A stretch of 12,212 bases of DNA from Clostridia bacterium (GTDB lineage: Bacteria > Bacillota > Clostridia > Oscillospirales > CAG-272): contig JAFTXB010000046.1 of the NCBI GenBank assembly GCA_017461825.1, positions 1-12,212 of the forward strand, written 5' to 3'. Positions within the stretch are counted from its first letter, which is position 1, and the number at the start of each line of letters is the position of its first letter. Of the stretch, positions 6,219 to 12,212 are shown one piece after another. Position numbers and translations under genes: made by a program. The notes under the pieces were generated by a model. The model saw only the letters and a list, made by a program, of their open reading frames with translations. It was not told where the DNA came from and ran no database searches.

Positions 6219-8089
6219 AGCGTCGTTTTCCCTTTCGATTTTGTTTTTTCTTTTTCACGGTGTAGATCTGCCCAAACAGCCTCAGCATCCTTTTGCGAGA
6301 TTCCCGACACCTTTGCGATCTCTTCAACGGCAGCCAAACGCAACGCCCCCATACCGCCAAAGGCTGAAAGCAGTTTTTTTGCCTTTGCCTCTCCGATACC
6401 CGGAATACGCGTCAGCACCGATGTGCGAAGGGTCTTTCGTTTGGCGTTATCCATACGGCTGACCGTGTAGCGGTGAACCTCCTCTTGGATGCGGTAGATC
6501 AAGGAATACACATCCTGTTCCCTTGCAATGCTGATCTCCTCCGAGTCGGTACACAGCGCGCGCGTTTTATGATAATCGTCTTTTACCATACCAAACACCG
6601 GAATATCCAGTTCACGCTCCGCCAAAAGCTCGCGGATCACCGAAACATGTCCGCGACCGCCGTCAAGCAGGATCAGATCGGGGAGCTCCGCAAACGAGCC
6701 CTCTCTGTCGGTTAAATGCTCCAACCGCCTTGACAGCGCCTCGCGCATCGAAGCATAGTCATCGGTCGTTCCATGTACCGAACGGATACGGAAGGTTCGG
6801 TAATCGGATTTTGCAAATTTGCCGTCCCGACAAACGACCATCCCCGCAGTGAGATGCTCGGCTCCGAGGTTTGAGATATCGTAGGCTTCAATGCGCTCGG
6901 GATAACGCTCCAAGCACAACAGCTCGGAAAGGTGTGCCAACGTTCCCTCATTTTTTTCGGTATTGATCTTATACAGCTTTGCCTGATCGGCGGCGTTTTT
7001 TTGTACCATTTCGCAAAGGGAATGCAACACACCGCGCTCAGGCACACGAACCTGGATCTTACACCCTGCCCTGTCCGTCAGATATTGCGACAGCATCTCA
7101 ACGTCCTCTGCCTCCATATCAAACGCCAGTAGGATCTTAGACGGAATATATTCTCTGGTATTGTAGTGCTCGCATAAAAATGCGGTCATATCCTCAGGCT
7201 CCAAAATGCTCTCGGCACCGAATAAAAAATCGGCTTTATCCTGCAAAATACCGCCACGGATATAAAAAACCGAAACGCAGGAGCAAAAATCGTCGGAATA
7301 CAACGCAACCACATCCTGCTCCGCATCGGGAGATGCCACCACCTTTTGCTTTTCTCCGATGGCACCCAATGCTACAAGGGTATCTCGGCAGCGTGCCGCG
7401 GCCTCAAAACGCTCTTCCTCGGCAAAGCTGTACATCTGCCGCTCCAGTGCCTGCCGCACCTCTCCACTCCTGCCGCTCAAGATATCGGCGGCGTATTTCA
7501 TTGTTTGTTGAAACTCCTCCGAAGAAACATTTCCCGTACAAACCCCGCAGCAACGCCCCATCTGATAATAAATGCAGGGGCGCTCCTTTCCGATATCCCG
7601 CGGAAAAACACGTGAGCAATTCGGCAGCCGCAGAGTACGGCGCAACAGCTCGATCAACGCATATGCCTTTCCCGAGCCCGAATATGGGCCAAAATACTTT
7701 GCCTTGTCATTATCGCGCCTACGCGTGAAAAGCAAACGAGGATACTCGCCTGCCGTCATTTTGATATACGGATAGGATTTTGCATCCTTGAGACGAATGT
7801 TATATTTGGGCGTATATTGCTTGATCAATGCGTTTTCAAGCGAAAGCGCCTCCATCTCATTGTCACACAGATAGTAATCAAAATCCGCCACCTGCGAGAC
7901 CATGCGCGCCGTTTTGATATTTTTTTCGCTGTTTTGAAAATACTGTGAGACGCGATTTTTCAACTTGCGGGATTTTCCGACATAAATTACCCGACCGCCG
8001 CGATCGTGCATCAAATAAACACCCGGACAAATCGGCAAGGTATTGGCTTTTTCCAGCAGCTTGCGCCTGCACTCCTCACTTTGCGGCAT
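6215..8089 (-). CDS. uvrC: UvrABC excinuclease subunit C
   Basis: A 624-residue nuclease of nucleotide excision repair that makes the 3' and 5' cuts around DNA lesions with UvrB. Domains: GIY-YIG nuclease (about 17-97, with PGVYLMHD and VIYVGKSRKLKNR); a four-cysteine region (Cys158, 172, 180, 184) matching the iron-sulfur site known in UvrC; a UVR/UvrB-binding helix pair (about 215-240, ERQMYSFAEEERFEAAA); an RNase H-like nuclease with YDISN (Asp404), TDDYASM (443-444) and LLDGG (Asp476), plus EVHRYT (His539); and two helix-hairpin-helix motifs at the end (RIPGIGEAKAKKLL from 561). The start is the ATG at 8089. A GTG further up (8164) would put the N-terminus inside the ptsH terminator. An AAAGGA site lies about 12 bases upstream, rather far. 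It is the first gene of the uvrC-rsmD-coaD unit. Confidence 0.96.
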   Translation of the reverse strand: MPQSEECRRKLLEKANTLPICPGVYLMHDRGGRVIYVGKSRKLKNRVSQYFQNSEKNIKTARMVSQVADFDYYLCDNEMEALSLENALIKQYTPKYNIRLKDAKSYPYIKMTAGEYPRLLFTRRRDNDKAKYFGPYSGSGKAYALIELLRRTLRLPNCSRVFPRDIGKERPCIYYQMGRCCGVCTGNVSSEEFQQTMKYAADILSGRSGEVRQALERQMYSFAEEERFEAAARCRDTLVALGAIGEKQKVVASPDAEQDVVALYSDDFCSCVSVFYIRGGILQDKADFLFGAESILEPEDMTAFLCEHYNTREYIPSKILLAFDMEAEDVEMLSQYLTDRAGCKIQVRVPERGVLHSLCEMVQKNAADQAKLYKINTEKNEGTLAHLSELLCLERYPERIEAYDISNLGAEHLTAGMVVCRDGKFAKSDYRTFRIRSVHGTTDDYASMREALSRRLEHLTDREGSFAELPDLILLDGGRGHVSVIRELLAERELDIPVFGMVKDDYHKTRALCTDSEEISIAREQDVYSLIYRIQEEVHRYTVSRMDNAKRKTLRTSVLTRIPGIGEAKAKKLLSAFGGMGALRLAAVEEIAKVSGISQKDAEAVWADLHREKEKTKSKGKTTL

Positions 8090-8127
8090 ACCCCACACAG
8101 TTCCTTTCTTTGTAAGTGAAAAAGAAG

Positions 8128-8167
8128 GGTGTGCTACCGAGAACCTGTCAGCTCGCCGACGCACACC
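8128..8167 (-). terminator. Hairpin terminator between ptsH and uvrC
   Basis: On the minus strand GGTGTGC (8161-8167) pairs with GCACACC (8128-8134), with an inner CGAG/CTCG pairing, and is followed by CTTCTTTTTC. On the plus strand the same hairpin is followed by GCTTTTTTAC, so it could work in both directions. It ends ptsH and leaves only 38 bases before uvrC. Confidence 0.7.
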
Positions 8168-8196
8168 GCTTTTTTACACGTTATAAATCTGCTTTC

Positions 8197-8463
8197 TCAA
8201 ATTTCGGAAAAACCGCTGTCAATCAGCTCTACCAATCCGGAAAGAGCGGCATTTTCGTCTTGACCGTCTGCAATCAAGGTCACAGTCATTCCCTTGGCAA
8301 TTCCGAGAGAAAGTACACCGAGAAGGCTCTTTGCATTTACCTTGCGGTCATCCTTTTCGATCCAAATAGAGGAACGGTAGGAATTTGCCTTCTGAATAAA
8401 GAAGGTCGCGGGTCTTGCATGCAGTCCGCTCGTATTGGAAATGACGATATCACGTGAAATCAT
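8197..8463 (-). CDS. ptsH: HPr family phosphocarrier protein
   Basis: An 88-residue cytoplasmic phosphocarrier of the sugar phosphotransferase system, passing phosphate from enzyme I to sugar-specific EIIA proteins. SGLHARPAT carries the active histidine exactly at position 15. KSLLGVLSLGI carries a serine at position 46, the residue phosphorylated by HPr kinase in Gram-positive catabolite control, so this is HPr-like and not Crh (which lacks His15). The start is the ATG at 8463, with GGGAG 8 bases upstream; upstream in-frame codons would add about 19 residues not seen in the family. It has its own promoter (8548-8576) and a downstream hairpin. No other PTS gene is in view, so the role in transport or in regulation only is undecided. 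Confidence 0.93.
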   Translation of the reverse strand: MISRDIVISNTSGLHARPATFFIQKANSYRSSIWIEKDDRKVNAKSLLGVLSLGIAKGMTVTLIADGQDENAALSGLVELIDSGFSEI

Positions 8464-8547
8464 AAAAAACGCTCCCATTTCAAAATCTTTGTCTAAATCT
8501 TCCTCAATCACAAGGAACATTTATCACTATACTTTTATACATATAAT

Positions 8548-8576
8548 AGTATATCAAAAAAACGCTCGAAAATCAA
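8548..8576 (-). promoter_or_regulatory. Sigma-A promoter of ptsH
   Basis: On the minus strand TTGATT (8571-8576) and TATACT (8548-8553) are separated by exactly 17 bases. This would give a leader of about 80 bases before the ptsH ATG. The -35 box overlaps one arm of the palindrome at 8574-8590. Confidence 0.65.
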
Positions 8577-8590
8577 TAGACAATCTATTG
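8574..8590. repeat. 17-base palindrome overlapping the ptsH -35 box
   Basis: CAATAGA-CAA-TCTATTG is a perfect seven-base inverted repeat with a three-base centre. Its left arm supplies the TTG of the ptsH -35 hexamer, a typical place for a repressor or activator site. It could instead be a weak AT-rich stem ending the upstream ligase operon. The remaining intergenic DNA up to 8665 shows no gene. Confidence 0.5.
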
Positions 8591-8665
8591 TTTTTCACCC
8601 TCTCCCGATAAAACTTTTCGTGCAAAATAGATACAAAAACGGGTCAAAGATTGTAGAAAAAAGGC

Positions 8666-9166
8666 TTATCCATAGTCAAGTGCATTCATTTTGTACAAAG
8701 TGAGCCTCAAAACCGCATAATCGGAATACAAGCTCGGCAATACTCCGCCCACGGTATTTCTGTACCCCGCAACCAAAATCCCGCGCTCGGTAGGAACCGC
8801 CTGCACCGTGATCTCCATCCTTGCCTCACACCGCAGAGTTTCATCCCATTCGCCCTCACAGTAAACTCCGCCCGAAAGCAACGATATCTTGGAGGGGATG
8901 CGCTCCAACGCCGTGATCTCCCCAAAACGCTCTCCCGCTGACGTGTACAGGATATCTCCCACACGGATACACTCAAAAGTCATTGCATCCATAGGCGGTG
9001 TCTGTGCGTAAAGGGTATACGCAACCGACTGCTGTTGGTCTTTTGCTCGCTCCGCCCGATGCTCGCGCCAAAAGATCCCCAGCACCGACAAAACGATCAA
9101 AAGGATCAGCAACAGATCAAGCACACTTCCCCTGTGATGCCTCGCGTTTTTTTGCATATCTTTCAT
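8666..9166 (-). CDS. Single-pass membrane protein, DUF4330-like, copy B
   Basis: A 166-residue protein with a short basic cytoplasmic start (MKDMQKNARHHRGS), one membrane helix at about 15-33 and an outer domain of about 130 residues rich in beta-strand sequence. The outer part has SVAYTLYAQTPP, then an IRVGDILY strand, GERFGEITALERIPSK, a cysteine pair (Cys103, Cys113), MEITVQAVP and a final DYAVLRLTLYKM. The order of a strand, G-D, G-xxT, an E-TV-A strand and G-x-L-P fits DUF4330-type proteins, whose function is not established. It overlaps the upstream copy by 4 bases (ATGA), with a strong AAAGGAGG 7 bases from the ATG. It is the last gene of the O-antigen ligase unit. Family assignment is moderate. 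Confidence 0.65.
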   Translation of the reverse strand: MKDMQKNARHHRGSVLDLLLILLIVLSVLGIFWREHRAERAKDQQQSVAYTLYAQTPPMDAMTFECIRVGDILYTSAGERFGEITALERIPSKISLLSGGVYCEGEWDETLRCEARMEITVQAVPTERGILVAGYRNTVGGVLPSLYSDYAVLRLTLYKMNALDYG

Positions 9167-9675
9167 GCTCTCCCCTCCTTTACGGATACAACAACAGCGT
9201 TACCGGCAAAAAAAGATCCGATCAAAAAATCCCCCTTCTCCCCTGCCGCGATCCGAATATCACTTATTCGTAAGCCCTCGCCCGCAAGCCTTACCGCCAT
9301 ACCGTGAACCGTAATATACAGATCCACATAGCCTTGCCGTTCAATGACACCAACCTCTTTGTTTTTTACGGTCGCCGTTAAATGCGGACGCACCGTTACC
9401 GAAGAAACGCGTCCCATATTGGCAGTTCCGTTTGCGTTGCTGACCGTGATGCCCGCAGGGAGCATTGCCGCCCATCCCCCGTTTTCCTCGGCATAAGACT
9501 GCTTTTGCTCCGAAAGACAGATCACATATTCCACCGAAATATCGGGAAGCGCACTCTGCTTTCGCTCTAAGAGATACCGCACCCCCATAAAAAGAATTGC
9601 GGCAAATGCCAGCAACAAGATCCAATCGATCCACACGGGACGCCATGTGCCTTCCTCATGCTTTTCAATTTGCAT
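9163..9675 (-). CDS. Single-pass membrane protein, DUF4330-like, copy A
   Basis: A 170-residue protein with the same plan as its downstream neighbour: a short cytoplasmic start, one membrane helix at about 16-34, then an outer domain of some 130 residues. Corresponding parts are SVEYVICLS, AGITVSNANGTANMGRVSSV, VDLYITVHGM and a closing GDFLIGSFFAGNAVVVSV. Sequence identity to copy B looks low, but order and spacing match, suggesting an old tandem duplication. The ATG at 9675 shares one base with the ligase stop (TGATG), and an AAGGGGG site lies about 9 bases upstream. A TTG codon just before it (9678) is an alternative start giving one extra residue. Function is unknown. The pairing with an O-antigen-ligase gene suggests an accessory role in envelope glycan assembly, which is inference. 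Confidence 0.65.
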   Translation of the reverse strand: MQIEKHEEGTWRPVWIDWILLLAFAAILFMGVRYLLERKQSALPDISVEYVICLSEQKQSYAEENGGWAAMLPAGITVSNANGTANMGRVSSVTVRPHLTATVKNKEVGVIERQGYVDLYITVHGMAVRLAGEGLRISDIRIAAGEKGDFLIGSFFAGNAVVVSVKEGRA

Positions 9676-11528
9676 CAAACGTTTCCCCCTTCATGGTTTT
9701 CTTGAATATGCATCAAAAGCGAACACACAATAAAAAACAATGCCATCAATCCAAAGTGATACCAGATATCGTCAAAAAGCCCCATAACAAGCACCCCGAC
9801 AAGTGACGAAAAGCAGGAAAGCGTCAACAAGCGATCAGCCCCCGTCCTCAGCCTCCGCAATCTGCCGATCAAGCAAAAAAGCAAGCACAGCAAAAAAAGC
9901 AAAAAAGTGAGCAGACCGGCAACTCCGAGGTCACATGTTATGCGAAGAAACAGTTTGTGGGAATGCGGAACCGTTTCGGTTCCGCTGACGGCATATTGAG
10001 GGTAAACAGAAGAAAAGACATGATTTCCCACCCCAATTCCAAAAGGATGGTCTGCAAGCATCCGCAAAACGCCCCGCCACGTGTAAAGCCGATACCGAAT
10101 GGAAGATTCCGTTAACATCCCAATACTTGAAAAGCGGTTGCGGATCGAACGCGGAATAAAGCCCATCAATGCACCCGCGGGAAGCGTCAAGATAAAGGAC
10201 AACGCCATAGACTCCTTGCTGTATAGGAGCAAAAACAAGATCATTGCCAACAAAATCCCGAGCCACGCGCCGCGTGACCATGTGAAAACCAAGCACGCAA
10301 GTCCCGAAAGGAATGAACCGACACCGAGCATGCGAACCGACACCTTTGCGTTTTCATCCAAAAACAAGGTCAATGAAAAAGGAACTGTAAGCAACAGATA
10401 AACAGCCAATACATTCGGATTGGCAAAAAAAGAGGTCACTCTCCCGCCAATGTCCGAAAATCGGGTAACGTCTACCCACTTCAGCTCACTTTTTCCGAGA
10501 CAATACTCAATGATTCCGACAACCGAGGTCACAAAGCTTGACAAACACAAAGCCGTGATCGCTTTTTTTCGCCACTGCTTTGAAAAAAAGAGGCTGACCG
10601 ACGGAAACCACAAAAGCAGCAACACGGCAGCCACCATACCGAAAAGCATGGACTTGACCCCTCCAAAGCCGACGGCTCCCCCTATCAAATATTGCGCTCC
10701 CAACAGCAAAACAAAAAAATCGACCATCCCAAAGCGCATCTGCCTTCTGCCGCAAAGCACACGGCAAAACCATGATAAATGGATCAGTAGCGAAACCGTA
10801 ATTAAAATGACCGTTGCATGCGAAAAAAAGTGAAAAAAAGGCAAAAGCAGCAAAAGCGCGCAGATACCGATTTCGGGAACGCAAAATAGCAGGGTCACAA
10901 ACAAAGCGGCAAGCACAATTCCAAACACTGTAACAGGTGTCAGAATACGGCTGACTGCTCCCAGCAAAAAGGCGGCAAGAAAGGCTTGCCAAGTGCGATC
11001 GATCCCCTTTTGTCGGCTTGCGTATCTGTCCGCGGACAACTCGCACAAGCCAAACAACAGCCAACCGAAAAACAGACTGTTTTGCAAAACGTTAGCCAGG
11101 GATTTGCCCGAATGAATGATAGGGATCGATAAAAAGACCGATAAAGCCGCAACCCCAAGCACAAGAAAGGAGCGCTCCCCAAAGGCAAGATTTACCGCCG
11201 CGGAAACAATACCGTATAAAAAGGCAAAGCAACCGTATGACCCCACCGAGGTCTCCGGCAAAAAGGCTCCAAGCCATCGAAAAAAATGTAATACCGCGCT
11301 TTTTTCAAAGCTCCTCATACAAAATTGTCGCAAGCGAAATTGCCATGTATCACGGTCTTGTTCGCTATCGCTGAATTTGGAAAACAGTCCGTTTCGATAG
11401 TACCGTTCCAAAACAAAACTTCGCTCCCCCAGCCACGCAAGGATCGCGCTTTTCGAAATCGCACGCCGAAAAGCCCCTGTCACATGCGCAAGAGCAGCTA
11501 TGATTTGACTTTTTCGTCTGATCCGCAT
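9675..11528 (-). CDS. O-antigen ligase / polymerase family membrane protein
   Basis: A 617-residue protein with many membrane helices (about 12-14), starting around residue 98. It belongs by motif to the O-antigen ligase/Wzy-like family, which joins lipid-linked glycans to acceptors or to each other at the outer membrane face. Visible family motifs: GRVTSFFANPNVLA (362-375), TWSRGAWLG (416-424) and, after a large loop, GIGVGNHVF and HSHKLFLRI (522-530) with a following DLGVAG. The first 95 or so residues are basic, contain no clear membrane helix and are longer than in common homologues. The ATG at 11528 is chosen because GGAGG lies 9 bases upstream. A TTG at 11582 and an ATG at 11546 are in frame but have no such site. 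That site sits inside the terminator stem at 11532-11575. Substrate is unknown. Confidence 0.85.
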   Translation of the reverse strand: MRIRRKSQIIAALAHVTGAFRRAISKSAILAWLGERSFVLERYYRNGLFSKFSDSEQDRDTWQFRLRQFCMRSFEKSAVLHFFRWLGAFLPETSVGSYGCFAFLYGIVSAAVNLAFGERSFLVLGVAALSVFLSIPIIHSGKSLANVLQNSLFFGWLLFGLCELSADRYASRQKGIDRTWQAFLAAFLLGAVSRILTPVTVFGIVLAALFVTLLFCVPEIGICALLLLLPFFHFFSHATVILITVSLLIHLSWFCRVLCGRRQMRFGMVDFFVLLLGAQYLIGGAVGFGGVKSMLFGMVAAVLLLLWFPSVSLFFSKQWRKKAITALCLSSFVTSVVGIIEYCLGKSELKWVDVTRFSDIGGRVTSFFANPNVLAVYLLLTVPFSLTLFLDENAKVSVRMLGVGSFLSGLACLVFTWSRGAWLGILLAMILFLLLYSKESMALSFILTLPAGALMGFIPRSIRNRFSSIGMLTESSIRYRLYTWRGVLRMLADHPFGIGVGNHVFSSVYPQYAVSGTETVPHSHKLFLRITCDLGVAGLLTFLLFLLCLLFCLIGRLRRLRTGADRLLTLSCFSSLVGVLVMGLFDDIWYHFGLMALFFIVCSLLMHIQENHEGGNV

Positions 11529-11531
11529 AAA

Positions 11532-11575
11532 AAAGATCCTCCGCATATTTCGCAAAAAATATGTAGAGGATCTTT
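11532..11575 (-). terminator. Terminator hairpin containing the ribosome binding site of the next gene
   Basis: On the minus strand AAAGATCCTC (from 11575) pairs perfectly with GAGGATCTTT (to 11532). After one mismatch eight more pairs close a six-base loop, about 18 pairs in all. A run of six T (11534-11529) completes a classic Rho-independent terminator, 3 bases after the trmD stop codon. The ATG of the ligase gene comes directly after the T-run. Confidence 0.85.
11538..11542 (-). promoter_or_regulatory. Ribosome binding site of the O-antigen ligase gene, buried in the hairpin
   Basis: The minus strand reads GGAGG, then nine bases, then ATG at 11528. Four of its five bases belong to the 10-pair stem of the hairpin above, so the site would be hidden while the hairpin is formed. 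This site decides the start chosen for the ligase. Confidence 0.7.
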
Positions 11576-11578
11576 CAT

Positions 11579-12212
11579 TCAATTTTTGTCCAAGAGATCG
11601 GGACGCAAGCGTTGGGTCATTTCAAAAGCCTGCTCCTCGCGCCAGCGATCTATATTTGCGTGATGCCCCGAGATCAGGACATCGGGAACCTTTACGCCGT
11701 GAAATTCATAAGGGCGTGTATATTGGGGATATTCCAACAGTCCCGAGGAAATGCTTTCCTTTTCGTAGCATTCGGCATCCGACAGTACACCGTCAACAAG
11801 TCTTGCCACACAGTCGGTAAGGATACACGCGGGTATTTCTCCGCCCGTGAGAACAAAATCGCCAATGGAAATTTCCTCATCCACGATCTCGTCTACGATC
11901 CGTCGGTCCACACCCTCGTAATGTCCGCACAAAATGATCAGATTGTCATAATCGCGTGCCAGCTCCGATGCCCTTTTTTGTGTCAGCACCTTGCCCGTGG
12001 GTGACATGTAGATCACCCTGCGGCGCTGATCGGTCAAGCCCTCGTCGGTCTGTCCATCCAAAATCGCGCGGTAGCAATTGTAGATCGGCGGTGCCATCAT
12101 CAGCATGCCCTTTCCCCCGCCGTACGGTGTATCATCCACGCGCCGGTGCTTATCCTCGCTGTAATCGCGTATATTATGTGTTTTGACGGCAATTGCTCCG
12201 CTTTTTTGCGCA
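11579..12212 (-). CDS. trmD: tRNA (guanine(37)-N1)-methyltransferase TrmD, 5' end outside the window
   Basis: The last 210 codons of TrmD, a SPOUT-class knotted methyltransferase that makes m1G37 in tRNAs and prevents frameshifting. The reading frame stays open to the right edge, so about 30 N-terminal residues are missing. Visible motifs in order: THNIRDYSEDKHRRVDDTPY followed by GGGKGMLMM, ILCGHYEGVDRR, EISIGDFVLTGGEIPAC, GLLEYPQYTRP and SGHHANIDRWR, ending RPDLLDKN. The frame could be started at an internal GTG (12139), but upstream sequence matches the family, so the true start lies beyond the edge. A strong hairpin follows the stop. In many bacteria trmD is followed by rplS; here an O-antigen ligase gene follows instead. 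Confidence 0.95.
   Translation of the reverse strand, partial: AQKSGAIAVKTHNIRDYSEDKHRRVDDTPYGGGKGMLMMAPPIYNCYRAILDGQTDEGLTDQRRRVIYMSPTGKVLTQKRASELARDYDNLIILCGHYEGVDRRIVDEIVDEEISIGDFVLTGGEIPACILTDCVARLVDGVLSDAECYEKESISSGLLEYPQYTRPYEFHGVKVPDVLISGHHANIDRWREEQAFEMTQRLRPDLLDKN

Noticed and set aside
8090..8164. Upstream GTG start for uvrC adding 25 residues.
   Set aside because: The extra residues are encoded by the ptsH terminator hairpin and do not match the UvrC N-terminus; the ATG at 8089 fits the family.
10507..11064. A 185-codon open frame on the minus strand in another frame of the ligase gene.
   Set aside because: It is a shadow of the ligase reading frame with Arg/Cys/Phe-rich composition and no start signal.
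11498..11578. A 26-codon reading frame starting right after the trmD stop (MKDPLHIFCEICGG...) that overlaps the ligase start.
   Set aside because: No ribosome binding site, it lies across the terminator hairpin in another frame from the ligase, and nothing shows it is translated; a leader-peptide role is possible but unsupported.
1..12212. CRISPR arrays, insertion sequences, phage or toxin-antitoxin genes, tRNA and rRNA genes.
   Set aside because: No regular spaced repeats, transposase or integrase motifs, or tRNA/rRNA-like sequence were seen on either strand.

Overview
This window looks like a piece of a low-to-mid GC Gram-positive chromosome, most likely Clostridia. The support is strong AGGAGG-type ribosome binding sites, Rho-independent terminators, an HPr with both His15 and Ser46, the rsmD-coaD gene pair and tightly packed operons joined by 4-base ATGA overlaps. 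Genus cannot be told from the sequence alone. There is no CRISPR array, transposase, tRNA, rRNA or phage gene.

Left end (1-2980). A GNAT acetyltransferase, cut by the window edge, is read leftward. It is divergent from a three-gene rightward operon that starts from an extended -10 promoter: (i) a 141-residue stand-alone protein resembling the N-terminal PreATP-grasp domain of D-aspartate-ligase-like enzymes, without the catalytic ATP-grasp part; (ii) an aspartate/glutamate racemase with both catalytic cysteines; (iii) a MurE-type Mur ligase with a DNPA motif (the L-Lys-type signature, not DNPR). The three reading frames overlap, and a long hairpin terminator follows. The set suggests D-amino-acid and peptidoglycan cross-bridge chemistry and is the most unusual gene group here.

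Middle (3035-8463), all leftward. ptsH (HPr) has its own promoter and a hairpin terminator. It is followed by uvrC, rsmD, coaD, a DUF308-like membrane protein with two calcium-loop-like repeats in its tail, and a Wzx/MOP-family polysaccharide flippase. The last five genes overlap or nearly touch, so DNA repair, rRNA methylation, CoA synthesis and envelope genes appear to be one transcription unit.

Right end (8666-12212), also leftward. trmD, missing its 5' end, is followed by a terminator hairpin whose 3' arm contains the ribosome binding site of the next gene, an O-antigen-ligase-family polymerase/ligase. After that come two small single-pass membrane proteins that look like tandem DUF4330-type paralogues, overlapping each other and the ligase. 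The flippase in the middle operon and the ligase here could act in the same envelope polysaccharide pathway although they sit in different operons; that link is inference.
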